This document shows, piece after piece, positions 18,623 to 27,482 of a DNA stretch of 64,000 bases. The notes beneath the pieces are model-generated. The model was not told where the DNA came from. It was given only the letters and a program-made list of their open reading frames with translations, and made no database searches. Position 1 is the stretch's first letter. Each line of letters opens with the position of its first letter. Source of the stretch: Cognatitamlana onchidii (GTDB lineage Bacteria; Bacteroidota; Bacteroidia; Flavobacteriales; Flavobacteriaceae); NCBI RefSeq assembly GCF_004804355.1, contig NZ_SRWZ01000002.1:248001-312000 (forward strand), in the 5' to 3' direction. The position numbers and the translations under genes are program-made.

Positions 18623-18715
18623 ATGAAAAACACGAAACCGAACAAGCGCTATATCGAGTTGATTTTAATTGTCATTATAGTAGTGTTCAGTTTAGTAATT
18701 ATTTATTTGAGCTAA
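18623..18715 (+). CDS. Possible 30-residue single-helix membrane peptide in the susC leader
   Basis: An ATG-started frame of 30 codons lies between the sensor gene and susC, ending 21 bases before the susC ATG. Residues 1-9 are basic and polar (MKNTKPNKR). Residues about 10-29 are almost purely Ile, Leu, Val, Phe and Ser, as in a one-helix membrane protein with the N-terminus inside. A longer overlapping frame (18544-18732) is less protein-like. The region has no other feature I can name. The peptide could be real, a leader peptide, or chance in AT-rich DNA; conservation in relatives would decide. Confidence 0.35.
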   Translation: MKNTKPNKRYIELILIVIIVVFSLVIIYLS

Positions 18716-18736
18716 GATTAACTAAATTTTAAACTA

Positions 18737-21700
18737 ATGAAAAAAAACAAACTATTAAGAAATGTGTTCTTTGTGTTGTTAGGTTTTTGTTTTGCGTTTA
18801 CAGCAACCGCGCAAGAGAAAACAATTACGGGAACAGTAACGGGAGAGGCAGATGGTATGCCGCTTCCTGGTGTAAATGTTATTATTAAGGGAAGTACTTC
18901 AGGAACTTCTACAGATTTCGATGGAAATTATTCTATTGACGTGACCGAGGGAGCAACCTTAGTGTTCAGTTATATTGGTTACATTTCAAAGGAAATTCTT
19001 GTTTCAAGTGGGGTGAACATCAACGTTAGTTTATCTGAGGACGTAAGTGCTTTAGATGAAGTCGTTGTTGTAGGTTACGGCTCTACCAAAAGAAGCGATT
19101 TAACGGGGTCTGTGTCTTCCGTAGATTCGGAAGAGTTAACAGCTTTTCCCGTTCTAGATGCTCAACAAGCCCTTCAAGGACGTGCGGCTGGTGTTGTTGT
19201 GCAATCTAACAATGGAGGTGAACCAGGATCACCAATTGCAGTTAGAATCAGAGGTAATACTTCTATTGGAGCAAGTAGTGCAGCCCTAGTTGTGGTTGAT
19301 GGTTTTGTTGGAGCTGCATATCCGCAAGCAGCCGACATTGAATCTGTAGAGGTATTAAAAGATGCATCGGCAACTGCTATTTATGGTTCTAGAGGTGCTA
19401 ATGGAGTTATTATGGTAACAACTAAGAAGGGAAAGAAAGGAAAAATGACAGTAGAGTTGAATACCGACTATTCTATTCAAAATGTGTCTAACACTTTAGA
19501 TTTATTGAACGCCAATGAGTTTGCTAATTATCAACAAGCTATCAATCCATCTTATCAGCAAGGACCTGATAATACAGATTGGCAAGATTTAATTTATCAA
19601 ACAGGAAATACGGGAAATTATCAATTGTCATTTTCCGGAGGCTCAGAAAAGATTAATTACTACGTGTCTGGTAACTATTTTGATCAAAAAGGTGTTGTTG
19701 TTAACTCTGGTTTTGAGCGTTTTTCTTTCTTAGGTAACGTCGATGCCGATATTACTGATAAATTTAAAGTTGGGTTTAATTCATTTGGTAGCAGAAGCAC
19801 AAAAGACGGTGTTACCACGCAGGCCCAATCTGGTGGTCGAGGCAGTGGTGACGTTATTTCCTTAGCTTACCGTTTTGTTCCTGATTTAGGAGTAAAGGAT
19901 GCCGATGGTAACAACACCATAAATACGGTAGGGGATGAAGTAGATAACCCATATGCTATAGCAACTGAAACTCAAGATCAAACGCTTATAGATAGATACC
20001 GAGCTAATTTTTATGCACAGTATGAGATTATAGAAGGTCTTACGTTTAAAACAACTTTTGGTTGGAGTACTAGAAACCAAACAAGAGGTCGTTTTCAGCC
20101 CTCGACACTCATTACTACGGCAGGTGGAAATATTGGAGGAAGAGCAAGGTCTGAAAGTGTAAAGAACTCTAATATCTTGAGCGAAAATTACTTAACTTAT
20201 AAAAGAGAAATAGGTAAAGGAAATTTAACTTTACTTGCTGGTTATTCTTATCAAAAAGATAAAACAGAACGATTTGAGGCAGGAGCCGAAGGTTTTGTGA
20301 GTAATAGTTTAGGGTATTACAATTTACAAGGAGGAAAAACACCTCTAATTCCAACCTCTTCGTATTCTGAATATGAAATACAATCCTTATTTGGTAGAAT
20401 TAATTATGACTACGATGACAGGTTCTTATTAACCTTTACAGGTCGTAGAGATGGGGCTTCAAATTTTGCAAAGAATAATAAGTATGCGTTTTTTCCCTCA
20501 GGTGCTTTTGGTTGGAAAATGTCTAACGAGAATTTCTTAAAGGAAAATGAAACGGTATCTAATTTAAAACTTCGTTTAAGCTATGGTGTTACTGGTAACC
20601 CATCCATAGATCCTTATCAATCGCTTGCGCGATATAGAGCTATCTATGCCGTAGCCGGAGACGAAACAGTAAATGCTATTGTTCCAGATCAATTGGCTAA
20701 TCCCGATTTAAAGTGGGAATCTTCATACCAAACCAACCTAGGATTAGATTTTGGGTTATGGAATAATAGAGTAAACTTTACGTTCGATTACTATAATATC
20801 GATACGAAAGACTTAATTTTAGGGGATAGTTCGGCTCCAGAGTATGTGGGTTATTTTACTTTAAACTCTTTAAAGAATATTGGAGAAATGAATAATCAAG
20901 GTTATGAAATTACTTTGTCTACTAGGAATATTCAAACCGATAATTTCACTTGGAATACAGATTTTAATTGGTCAAGAAATAGAAATAAGGTGACAAAACT
21001 TCCAGATGGAAATGACATCTTCTTAGATTCGGCACCAGGACATTTTCTTCAAAACGAAACACATATTTTAAGAGAGGGAGAAGCATTAGGTCAGTTTTTC
21101 GGATATGAGTACCGTGGGGTTTATCAAGGTGGAGCTCTTCCGGAGGGTACGGCTGTTTTCGATGGAGCCGTTGCTGGAGATGAGTTGTTTACAGATATAC
21201 CAGATGAAGACGGTAACAGAGATGGTGTTATAAATACAGACGATCGCAAGATAATTGGTGATCCTAATCCAGATTGGTCTTTTGGTTTTAACAATACCTT
21301 TAGATACAAAGATTTTGATTTGGGAGTGTTTTTCCAAGGAGCAGTAGGAGGTGATATTTTTAGTTACACATTCCTTGAATTAGCGTCAGGAGGTTCTAAT
21401 GCTACAAAAGAAGCATTAAATGTTTGGACTCCGACCAACACCAATACAAATGTGCCTTCTGCGGCAGTACGTGGAAAAAGAATTACATCTAGATTTGTTT
21501 ACGATGGTAGCTATGTAAGAATGAGAAACATTGCCTTAGGGTATAATCTTCCTAAAGATGTCGTAAACAAAATAGGAATGGATAATATAAGAGTATCATT
21601 AAGTGGACAGAATTTATGGACCATAACAGATTACCCTGGAACAGACCCAGAAGTTAGTTATGAAGCGCAAAATAATTCGAACGCAAATAGCAGCAATGTG

Positions 21701-21772
21701 AGCCAAGGTTTTGATTATGGAAATTATCCAAATTTGGAGTCTATAACTTTTAGTTTAAACTTAAAGTTTTAA
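18737..21772 (+). CDS. SusC/RagA-type TonB-dependent outer-membrane transporter (first pair)
   Basis: A 1011-residue protein with a signal peptide ending near FTATAQ. A carboxypeptidase-D-like domain follows (GTVTGEADGMPLPGVNVIIKG, residues about 30-110), then the TonB-box region DEVVVVGYGS, the plug with EVLKDASATAIYGSRGANGV and a long beta-barrel ending in the aromatic LNLKF. It would import oligosaccharides across the outer membrane together with the SusD lipoprotein encoded 54 bases downstream. Co-location with GH88, GH2 and the hybrid sensor suggests uronate-containing ulvan fragments. No CAGGAY element is visible in its 201-base upstream gap, unlike the SusC at 27483. Confidence 0.95.
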   Translation: MKKNKLLRNVFFVLLGFCFAFTATAQEKTITGTVTGEADGMPLPGVNVIIKGSTSGTSTDFDGNYSIDVTEGATLVFSYIGYISKEILVSSGVNINVSLSEDVSALDEVVVVGYGSTKRSDLTGSVSSVDSEELTAFPVLDAQQALQGRAAGVVVQSNNGGEPGSPIAVRIRGNTSIGASSAALVVVDGFVGAAYPQAADIESVEVLKDASATAIYGSRGANGVIMVTTKKGKKGKMTVELNTDYSIQNVSNTLDLLNANEFANYQQAINPSYQQGPDNTDWQDLIYQTGNTGNYQLSFSGGSEKINYYVSGNYFDQKGVVVNSGFERFSFLGNVDADITDKFKVGFNSFGSRSTKDGVTTQAQSGGRGSGDVISLAYRFVPDLGVKDADGNNTINTVGDEVDNPYAIATETQDQTLIDRYRANFYAQYEIIEGLTFKTTFGWSTRNQTRGRFQPSTLITTAGGNIGGRARSESVKNSNILSENYLTYKREIGKGNLTLLAGYSYQKDKTERFEAGAEGFVSNSLGYYNLQGGKTPLIPTSSYSEYEIQSLFGRINYDYDDRFLLTFTGRRDGASNFAKNNKYAFFPSGAFGWKMSNENFLKENETVSNLKLRLSYGVTGNPSIDPYQSLARYRAIYAVAGDETVNAIVPDQLANPDLKWESSYQTNLGLDFGLWNNRVNFTFDYYNIDTKDLILGDSSAPEYVGYFTLNSLKNIGEMNNQGYEITLSTRNIQTDNFTWNTDFNWSRNRNKVTKLPDGNDIFLDSAPGHFLQNETHILREGEALGQFFGYEYRGVYQGGALPEGTAVFDGAVAGDELFTDIPDEDGNRDGVINTDDRKIIGDPNPDWSFGFNNTFRYKDFDLGVFFQGAVGGDIFSYTFLELASGGSNATKEALNVWTPTNTNTNVPSAAVRGKRITSRFVYDGSYVRMRNIALGYNLPKDVVNKIGMDNIRVSLSGQNLWTITDYPGTDPEVSYEAQNNSNANSSNVSQGFDYGNYPNLESITFSLNLKF

Positions 21773-21826
21773 GAATACATTGAAAAGCGTTTAGCGAGAT
21801 ACTTTAAAAATTTAAAATATTAAAAA

Positions 21827-23350
21827 ATGAAAAATATAAAAATCTTATTATTCTTATTGACGGGTTTGTCAATATTTGGGTGTTCAGATCTTGATGAAGA
21901 TCCAAAGGGAGTTTTATCTCCGGATGGTTTTTTCCAATCTGTTCAAGATGTTCAAACGACTATTAATGGTACTTATGGTAATATGGGTGAAGAACGTTTT
22001 TGGGGAAGAAAATTTTCACTGCCACTTATGCTAAGAAGCGATATGGTTGGTATTGGCGATCAAGGTACGGCAGAAAGACGTATTGATCATGATAACTTTA
22101 CGGTTTCGGCTGATAATGGAATGATTACCTCTTTTTGGCCTAGAGTTTATCAAATTATTGGTGGGGCAAATGAAGCTATTGCAGGAGCAGCTCAGTTAGG
22201 AGCCGAGGAATCTCAAATAAATCCGGTAGTGGCTCAGGCTTATTTTGTTAGAGCTTATACTTATTTTCACTTGGTTCGCTTATTTGGTGATATTCCTTAT
22301 TTAGATGAGCCTGTTACAGATATTGAAGCGGCAAAATCAATTTCTAAAACATCAGAGGCAGAAGTGTATGCGAAGATTATTGCAGATTTAGAGTACGCAA
22401 AACAATGGCTTCCAGATACGCAGCCTTCAAGTGCCTATCCTTCAAAAGCTACAGCTGCGGGATATTTAGCACTCGTATATTTAACAACTAATGATTTCTC
22501 TAATGCTTACACCGAAGCAAAGTTTGTAATTGATAACGAATCAAGATTTGGTTTAGGTTTGGTTGCCGATTTTCAAGATTTATTTGATGCAACTAAGCAA
22601 GGCGGGTTAAATGAGGCCTTATTCACTATAGATTTTAATGGATTTAGAAGTGGTAATTATGGACAAGACTATATGCCTGCTCTTACAGGTATAAGAGCTA
22701 ACGAGTTTGGAGATATTGGTGGCGGATGGTCTGTGGCTGTGCCTAACGTTGAAGTCTATAACCGTTGGGATGGACGTGACTACAGAAAATCTGTTAGCTT
22801 AGATACCACTGGTGTTTTTGATGGCGTTGTTGATGATTTTGTAAATTTTCCAAATTACGATTCAAGAAATATCCAAAGTGCATATATAGCTAAGTACGCT
22901 AGGTTTACCGGGCAAACCTCCAATGGTAATGGGCGTGGGTCAGAGCATAATTATGCACAATTACGTTATGCGGAGGTGCTATTAATTGCAGCAGAGGCCT
23001 TAAATGAAATTACGCCTGGTACAACAGAAGCTGATGGATATGTTAATAGGGTGCGTGGGCGTGCAAGAAATCAAGCAGGTACTATAACAAATTTCCCTGC
23101 AGATGTTACTCCAGGATTATCTCAAGATGATTTTAGAACCATGGTTTTAGAGGAAAGAAAGTGGGAGTTAGCTTTTGAGTTCAAAAGATGGTACGACATT
23201 AAAAGACGTCGATTGGGAGATCAGGTATTTGGAGCCAATGGTATTGAACAAAGACCCAATTTTAGTGCGAATAGAGATTATTTGTATCCTTTGCCTAATG
23301 ATGAGTTACAACGTAATCCTAATTTGGAACCGAATAATCCGGGTTACTAA
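21827..23350 (+). CDS. SusD/RagB-type surface glycan-binding lipoprotein (first pair)
   Basis: A 507-residue lipoprotein with a signal ending at the Cys of IFGCSD. The SusD architecture is clear: the N-terminal segment FFQSVQDVQTTINGTYG, TPR-like helices (AQAYFVRAYTYFHLVRLFGDIPY) and the C-terminal RWYDIKRRR ... YPLPNDELQRNPNLEPNNPGY ending. It would sit on the cell surface as the lid of the SusC encoded upstream and deliver bound oligosaccharide. It is followed nine bases later by the GH88 gene, so all are one operon. The exact glycan is not visible from sequence. Confidence 0.94.
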   Translation: MKNIKILLFLLTGLSIFGCSDLDEDPKGVLSPDGFFQSVQDVQTTINGTYGNMGEERFWGRKFSLPLMLRSDMVGIGDQGTAERRIDHDNFTVSADNGMITSFWPRVYQIIGGANEAIAGAAQLGAEESQINPVVAQAYFVRAYTYFHLVRLFGDIPYLDEPVTDIEAAKSISKTSEAEVYAKIIADLEYAKQWLPDTQPSSAYPSKATAAGYLALVYLTTNDFSNAYTEAKFVIDNESRFGLGLVADFQDLFDATKQGGLNEALFTIDFNGFRSGNYGQDYMPALTGIRANEFGDIGGGWSVAVPNVEVYNRWDGRDYRKSVSLDTTGVFDGVVDDFVNFPNYDSRNIQSAYIAKYARFTGQTSNGNGRGSEHNYAQLRYAEVLLIAAEALNEITPGTTEADGYVNRVRGRARNQAGTITNFPADVTPGLSQDDFRTMVLEERKWELAFEFKRWYDIKRRRLGDQVFGANGIEQRPNFSANRDYLYPLPNDELQRNPNLEPNNPGY

Positions 23351-23359
23351 AATTTAATT

Positions 23360-24544
23360 ATGATTAGAGTTAGTTTGTTTGTTTTTGTTCTTGGATTTAC
23401 ACTCATAGTATCGTGTAAGTCCAGGAATGAAAGCAAAACTTCTGTTATTGAAGACAGTGGAGACACCTTATTAAAGTCTCGATATGCTAATCTGTTGAGT
23501 TATAAGCTTGACTCTCTAGCTTTTCCACGTAGTTATTCACATAAAGAAGGAGCAATAAAAAAAGTGCCTTCAAGCGACTGGACTAGCGGTTTTTTTGCTG
23601 GGAACTTATGGCAAATTTATGGATTAACTAATGATGAGAGCTATAAAGAAAGGGCACAAGCTTGGACAACTTTTATAGAAAAGGAAAAGTTTAATGATAA
23701 AACCCACGATATGGGGTTTAAAGTCTTTTGTAGTTTCGGAAATGGGCTCAAATATATTAACAGCAAGCATTACCAAGATGTAATTGTAAAAAGCGCTAAA
23801 ACTTTGTCTAGTCGATTTGATGAAACAGTAGGAAGTATTAGATCCTGGGATTTTAATGCCGATATTTGGCAATTCCCTGTGATTATTGATAATATGATGA
23901 ATTTAGAACTTTTATTTGAAGCGACTAAAATATCTGGAGATAGTACATACCATAAAATTGCGGTTAAGCATGCCAATACCACGATGAATAATCATTTTAG
24001 ACCAGATGGTAGTACATGGCATGTATTAGATTATGACACCATTACTGGGCAAGTAAGAGCTAAGGTAACGCATCAAGGTATTCATGATAATTCAGCTTGG
24101 GCTAGAGGTCAAGGCTGGGCCATAAATGGTTATACTATGGTTTACAGATATACAAAAGATAAAAGATTCTTGAATCGTGCGGAAGCTACTGCAAACTTTT
24201 TTATAAATCATAAGAATCTACCAAAAGATGGTATTCCGTTTTGGGACTTTGATGATCCAGATATTCCAAATGTTTCTAGGGATGCTTCTGCGGCAGCCAT
24301 CGTCGCTTCAGGTCTGGTAGAGTTATACGGCTATACAAAAAATGAAGATTACTTAAACTATAGTAAAAAAGTGGTGACTAGCTTAAAATCTAATGCGTAT
24401 ATTTTAAAACCAGAGCTGGATATTCCTTTTATATTAGACCATTGTTTTGGGGATTGGTCGCAAAAATTAGAAATGAATGAACCCATAGTTTACGGGGATT
24501 ATTATTTTTTAGAAACACTACTAAGATTGAATAATTTGAATTAG
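23360..24544 (+). CDS. GH88 unsaturated glucuronyl hydrolase, lipoprotein
   Basis: A 394-residue protein with lipobox VSC near residue 19 and an (alpha/alpha)6-barrel of the GH88 family. Asp117 in THDMGF and Asp177 in IDNMMNLELL match the two catalytic Asp residues of Bacillus unsaturated glucuronyl hydrolase (Asp88 and Asp149), with nearly the same spacing (60 versus 61). The family hydrates the 4,5 double bond of the lyase-made terminal uronic acid and releases it as DKI, the substrate of KduI at 8643. It is in operon with SusCD upstream and GH2 downstream. A second enzyme of this kind (GH105) is at 63017. Confidence 0.92.
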   Translation: MIRVSLFVFVLGFTLIVSCKSRNESKTSVIEDSGDTLLKSRYANLLSYKLDSLAFPRSYSHKEGAIKKVPSSDWTSGFFAGNLWQIYGLTNDESYKERAQAWTTFIEKEKFNDKTHDMGFKVFCSFGNGLKYINSKHYQDVIVKSAKTLSSRFDETVGSIRSWDFNADIWQFPVIIDNMMNLELLFEATKISGDSTYHKIAVKHANTTMNNHFRPDGSTWHVLDYDTITGQVRAKVTHQGIHDNSAWARGQGWAINGYTMVYRYTKDKRFLNRAEATANFFINHKNLPKDGIPFWDFDDPDIPNVSRDASAAAIVASGLVELYGYTKNEDYLNYSKKVVTSLKSNAYILKPELDIPFILDHCFGDWSQKLEMNEPIVYGDYYFLETLLRLNNLN

Positions 24545-24629
24545 TCGGGAAATTTGAATAACAGTTTTAGTGCAAAATTAGATAGTCAAAATAGTACCAA
24601 AAGAGGTTACGGGTTTTAAGCAATTGAAT

Positions 24630-27062
24630 ATGGGAGTTAAAAAAGAGTGGTTAAGTGCATTAAGGTTTATGCTAATAATGTTGGTCATGGTTTCGGTTTC
24701 CTGTTCGAAAGGGGCAGACAAGGTCGTTAAAAGAACCAAACAAAACATAAATTCAGGTTGGCTTTATTTAGAGAACAACTTAGATGACCTAAATGAGGTT
24801 TTAAATCAGGATACTTGGGACAGCATTAGTTTACCTCATTCTTGGAATGCCTTAGATGCGACTGATATAACACCTGGTTACAGACGAAGTGCCAGTTGGT
24901 ATAAAAAAGATTTAAATATAGAAAATAAGGTTCTGGGACAACGTTATATGTTCTATTTTGAAGGGGTTAATATAGAGAGCAAAGTATACTTAAATGGTAA
25001 AGAGGTTGGTGGCCATGTTGGTGGTTATATTGGTTATAAAATTGACGTAACCGAGACCATACATCAGGGGAATAATGAATTGTTGGTTAGAGCTGATAAT
25101 GGTTATAATCCCGAAATTATCCCGTCTCAAAAAAGTGACTTTTTTATTTATGGAGGCATTACAAGAGATGTTTGGCTAGAAACAGTGCCAGAAACATATT
25201 TAGAAAATGTTAAGATTACAACTCCAAAAGTTTCTAAAGCATCTGCTCAATTAAATGCGGTTGTAACAATAAATAGTTTAGAAAGTAATGAAAACCTAGA
25301 GGTTAAAGCCTCGTTAATCGATGCGGATGGTAAGCAGGTCGTTTCATCTTTGTTTAGGGTAAAGGATGGCGTTTCTCAAATCGTATTTAGTGATATTAAA
25401 GATCCTTTATTGTGGCATACTAATACACCTAATCTTTATACACTTCAAGTAGAATTACTGGAAGATAATGTGTCCAAAGATAAGACAGCAGAAAAATTTG
25501 GCTTTCGCTGGTTTGAGTTCAAGGATTATGGCGCTTTTTATTTAAACGGAGAACGCTTACTTTTAAGAGGAACACATAGGCATGAAGAGCACGCAGGCGT
25601 TGGTGCTGCTATGTCGAACAAGCAACATCGTGCCGATATGGAATTGATTAAAGATATGGGTGCCAATTTTGTTAGGCTGGCACATTATCCTCAAGATCCT
25701 GAAGTTTATAAAGCCTGTGACGAGTTAGGCCTATTGGTATGGGATGAATTGCCATGGTGTCGAGGTGGTGTAGGTAATGACAAATGGAAGGAAAATACTA
25801 AAGGGATGTTGCAAGAGATCATTCAACAAAATTTCAACCATCCTAGTATCATTTTATGGTCACTAGGCAATGAGATTTATTGGTTACCAGATTTTGAAGG
25901 AGGCGATGATAGAACCGAGATAAATAGTTATTTAGAAGAATTAAATGATTTGGCACACCACTTGGATCCCTCTCGTAAAACGGCCATAAGAAAATATTAT
26001 GAAGGCGCCGATATTGTAGATGTATTTTCGCCATCTATATGGTCTGGATGGTACTCAGGCAGTTATAAAAGTTATCAAAAGGCAATTGATCAGTACAAAC
26101 AAGCGTATCCCCATTTTTTGCATGCAGAATATGGGGGGTCTAGTCATGTGGGGAGGCACACAGAAAACCCTATTACCGGAGAAGGAAAAATTGAATCGGA
26201 CGGCTGGGAAGAGGCCATTGTACAAACCGATGTCGCTAATATTGCTCAGATAGGTGACTGGAGCGAAAACTATATTGTCGATCTTTTTGATTGGCATTTA
26301 AGAATTTCTGAAAGCGATTCAACTTTGGTTGGTAATATACAGTGGGCGTTTAAAGATTTTGGAACCCCTTTAAGACCAGAAAACGCTATTCCTTATATGA
26401 ATCAAAAAGGACTGGTTGATAGATCTGGAAACCCGAAAGACGCATTTTACGTGTTTAAAAGTTATTGGAGCGATGTACCATTTACTTACATAGAATCTCA
26501 TACGTGGAAAGAACGTCAAGGGCCTGAAGGTAAAGAAAGAACCGTAAGTGTGTATAGTAATTGTAAGGAGGTAGAGCTATTTCATAATGGTAAGAGTTTG
26601 GGTAAAAAACAAAGAAATACTAAACTATTTCCTGCAGCAGGTTTAAATTGGGAAGTACATTTTGTTAATGGAAAAAATAACTTAGAAGCAATTGGCGTTT
26701 CTAAAAACGATAGTCAAGTCACTGATGACTTAGTAGTTAATTATCGCTTTACAAAAAACGAGAAGGCTCGTGCACTTAAATTGCATTATTCCAAATTAAG
26801 CAACGGCAATTATTTGGTCACAGCAACAGCCATTGATAATAAAGGACTGAGATGTTTAGATTATGAAGAACGTGTATATTTCCAATGCTTAAATGGAGGG
26901 GAAGCTATATCAAGCCATGGTACACCTACAGGAAGTGAAATCATTGAAATGGCCAATGGTCAGGCCTCTATAGAGCTAAGACCAGATGCAATGGGGCATG
27001 CCATTCAAGTTATGGTGCTTAACCAAAGTTTTAAAGGTACCTATCTTACTATTCAACAATAG
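24630..27062 (+). CDS. GH2 family glycoside hydrolase, lipoprotein
   Basis: An 810-residue protein counted from the ATG at 24630; a TTG two codons earlier (24624) is a less likely start. The signal ends in VSVSC (about residue 24), suggesting lipid anchoring. The order is a sugar-binding jelly roll (residues about 45-200), an immunoglobulin-like domain (about 205-310), a TIM barrel with acid/base Glu415 (LWSLGNEIYW) and nucleophile Glu500 (HAEYGG), and further beta domains. The family contains beta-galactosidases, beta-glucuronidases and others. In this context removal of a beta-linked glucuronic acid or a side sugar from ulvan oligosaccharides is plausible, but the sequence does not decide the substrate. 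It ends the operon; a 420-base gap follows. Confidence 0.9.
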   Translation: MGVKKEWLSALRFMLIMLVMVSVSCSKGADKVVKRTKQNINSGWLYLENNLDDLNEVLNQDTWDSISLPHSWNALDATDITPGYRRSASWYKKDLNIENKVLGQRYMFYFEGVNIESKVYLNGKEVGGHVGGYIGYKIDVTETIHQGNNELLVRADNGYNPEIIPSQKSDFFIYGGITRDVWLETVPETYLENVKITTPKVSKASAQLNAVVTINSLESNENLEVKASLIDADGKQVVSSLFRVKDGVSQIVFSDIKDPLLWHTNTPNLYTLQVELLEDNVSKDKTAEKFGFRWFEFKDYGAFYLNGERLLLRGTHRHEEHAGVGAAMSNKQHRADMELIKDMGANFVRLAHYPQDPEVYKACDELGLLVWDELPWCRGGVGNDKWKENTKGMLQEIIQQNFNHPSIILWSLGNEIYWLPDFEGGDDRTEINSYLEELNDLAHHLDPSRKTAIRKYYEGADIVDVFSPSIWSGWYSGSYKSYQKAIDQYKQAYPHFLHAEYGGSSHVGRHTENPITGEGKIESDGWEEAIVQTDVANIAQIGDWSENYIVDLFDWHLRISESDSTLVGNIQWAFKDFGTPLRPENAIPYMNQKGLVDRSGNPKDAFYVFKSYWSDVPFTYIESHTWKERQGPEGKERTVSVYSNCKEVELFHNGKSLGKKQRNTKLFPAAGLNWEVHFVNGKNNLEAIGVSKNDSQVTDDLVVNYRFTKNEKARALKLHYSKLSNGNYLVTATAIDNKGLRCLDYEERVYFQCLNGGEAISSHGTPTGSEIIEMANGQASIELRPDAMGHAIQVMVLNQSFKGTYLTIQQ

Positions 27063-27206
27063 GTAAGATAATTGTATTTCTAATGGAACGTTCTTTAATC
27101 TCCATAATATATATAAATTGAAAGTTCACGGGGCTTTTAATAGGTGTAAGTCTATGCTAGTTATTTAAAGAATAGCTTGTGTTCTTCAATAAATTCTCAC
27201 AATGAA

Positions 27207-27231
27207 TTTAAGATGGTTTTAACATCTTAAA
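27207..27231 (+). other. Inverted repeat in the GH2-susC gap
   Basis: TTTAAGATG (27207-27215) pairs perfectly with CATCTTAAA (27223-27231) around a 7-base loop. The nearest T run starts about 12 bases later, so it is at best a weak terminator for the GH2 operon. The rest of the 27063-27482 gap holds only promoter site C. Confidence 0.3.
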
Positions 27232-27366
27232 CAGCTTACACTATTTTTTTTGTTTTAATTTATTAAATTTAGTCCAAAATATATTTGGGAAACTAGCTTG
27301 ACACGAGAGATAGAAAGGAACACAAAGTTGTTGTTTTTTTTTATTACTTAGTTTTAACGTTCTATA

Positions 27367-27411
27367 CAGTATAGTACAGGATACAGAAACAAGTAGCTAT
27401 TCGTAAAATTG
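27367..27411 (+). promoter_or_regulatory. CAGGAY-type regulated promoter of the tandem SusCD operon (site C)
   Basis: CAGGAT starts at 27377, preceded exactly 10 bases upstream by a degenerate copy CAGTAT (27367). It is followed after 21 bases by TAAAATTG (27404-27411), one mismatch from TAnnTTTG. The predicted start is near 27417, giving a 66-base leader to the SusC ATG at 27483. This promoter would drive 27483-38602. Confidence 0.55.
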
Positions 27412-27482
27412 TTAACATATTATTAAGATTTGGGCTGTTCCGTTCATTTCGCGGTAATATGGACTAGTAAAACTAATTTTAT

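Noticed and set aside
18544-18732. 62-codon frame between the HTCS and susC
   Set aside because: It overlaps the 18623-18715 frame in another phase, has mixed hydrophobic and charged composition without domain-like order, and runs almost into susC. The shorter frame looks more protein-like.
24624-24629. TTG start for the GH2 gene
   Set aside because: The ATG at 24630, two codons later, gives the same signal peptide and is the ordinary start.
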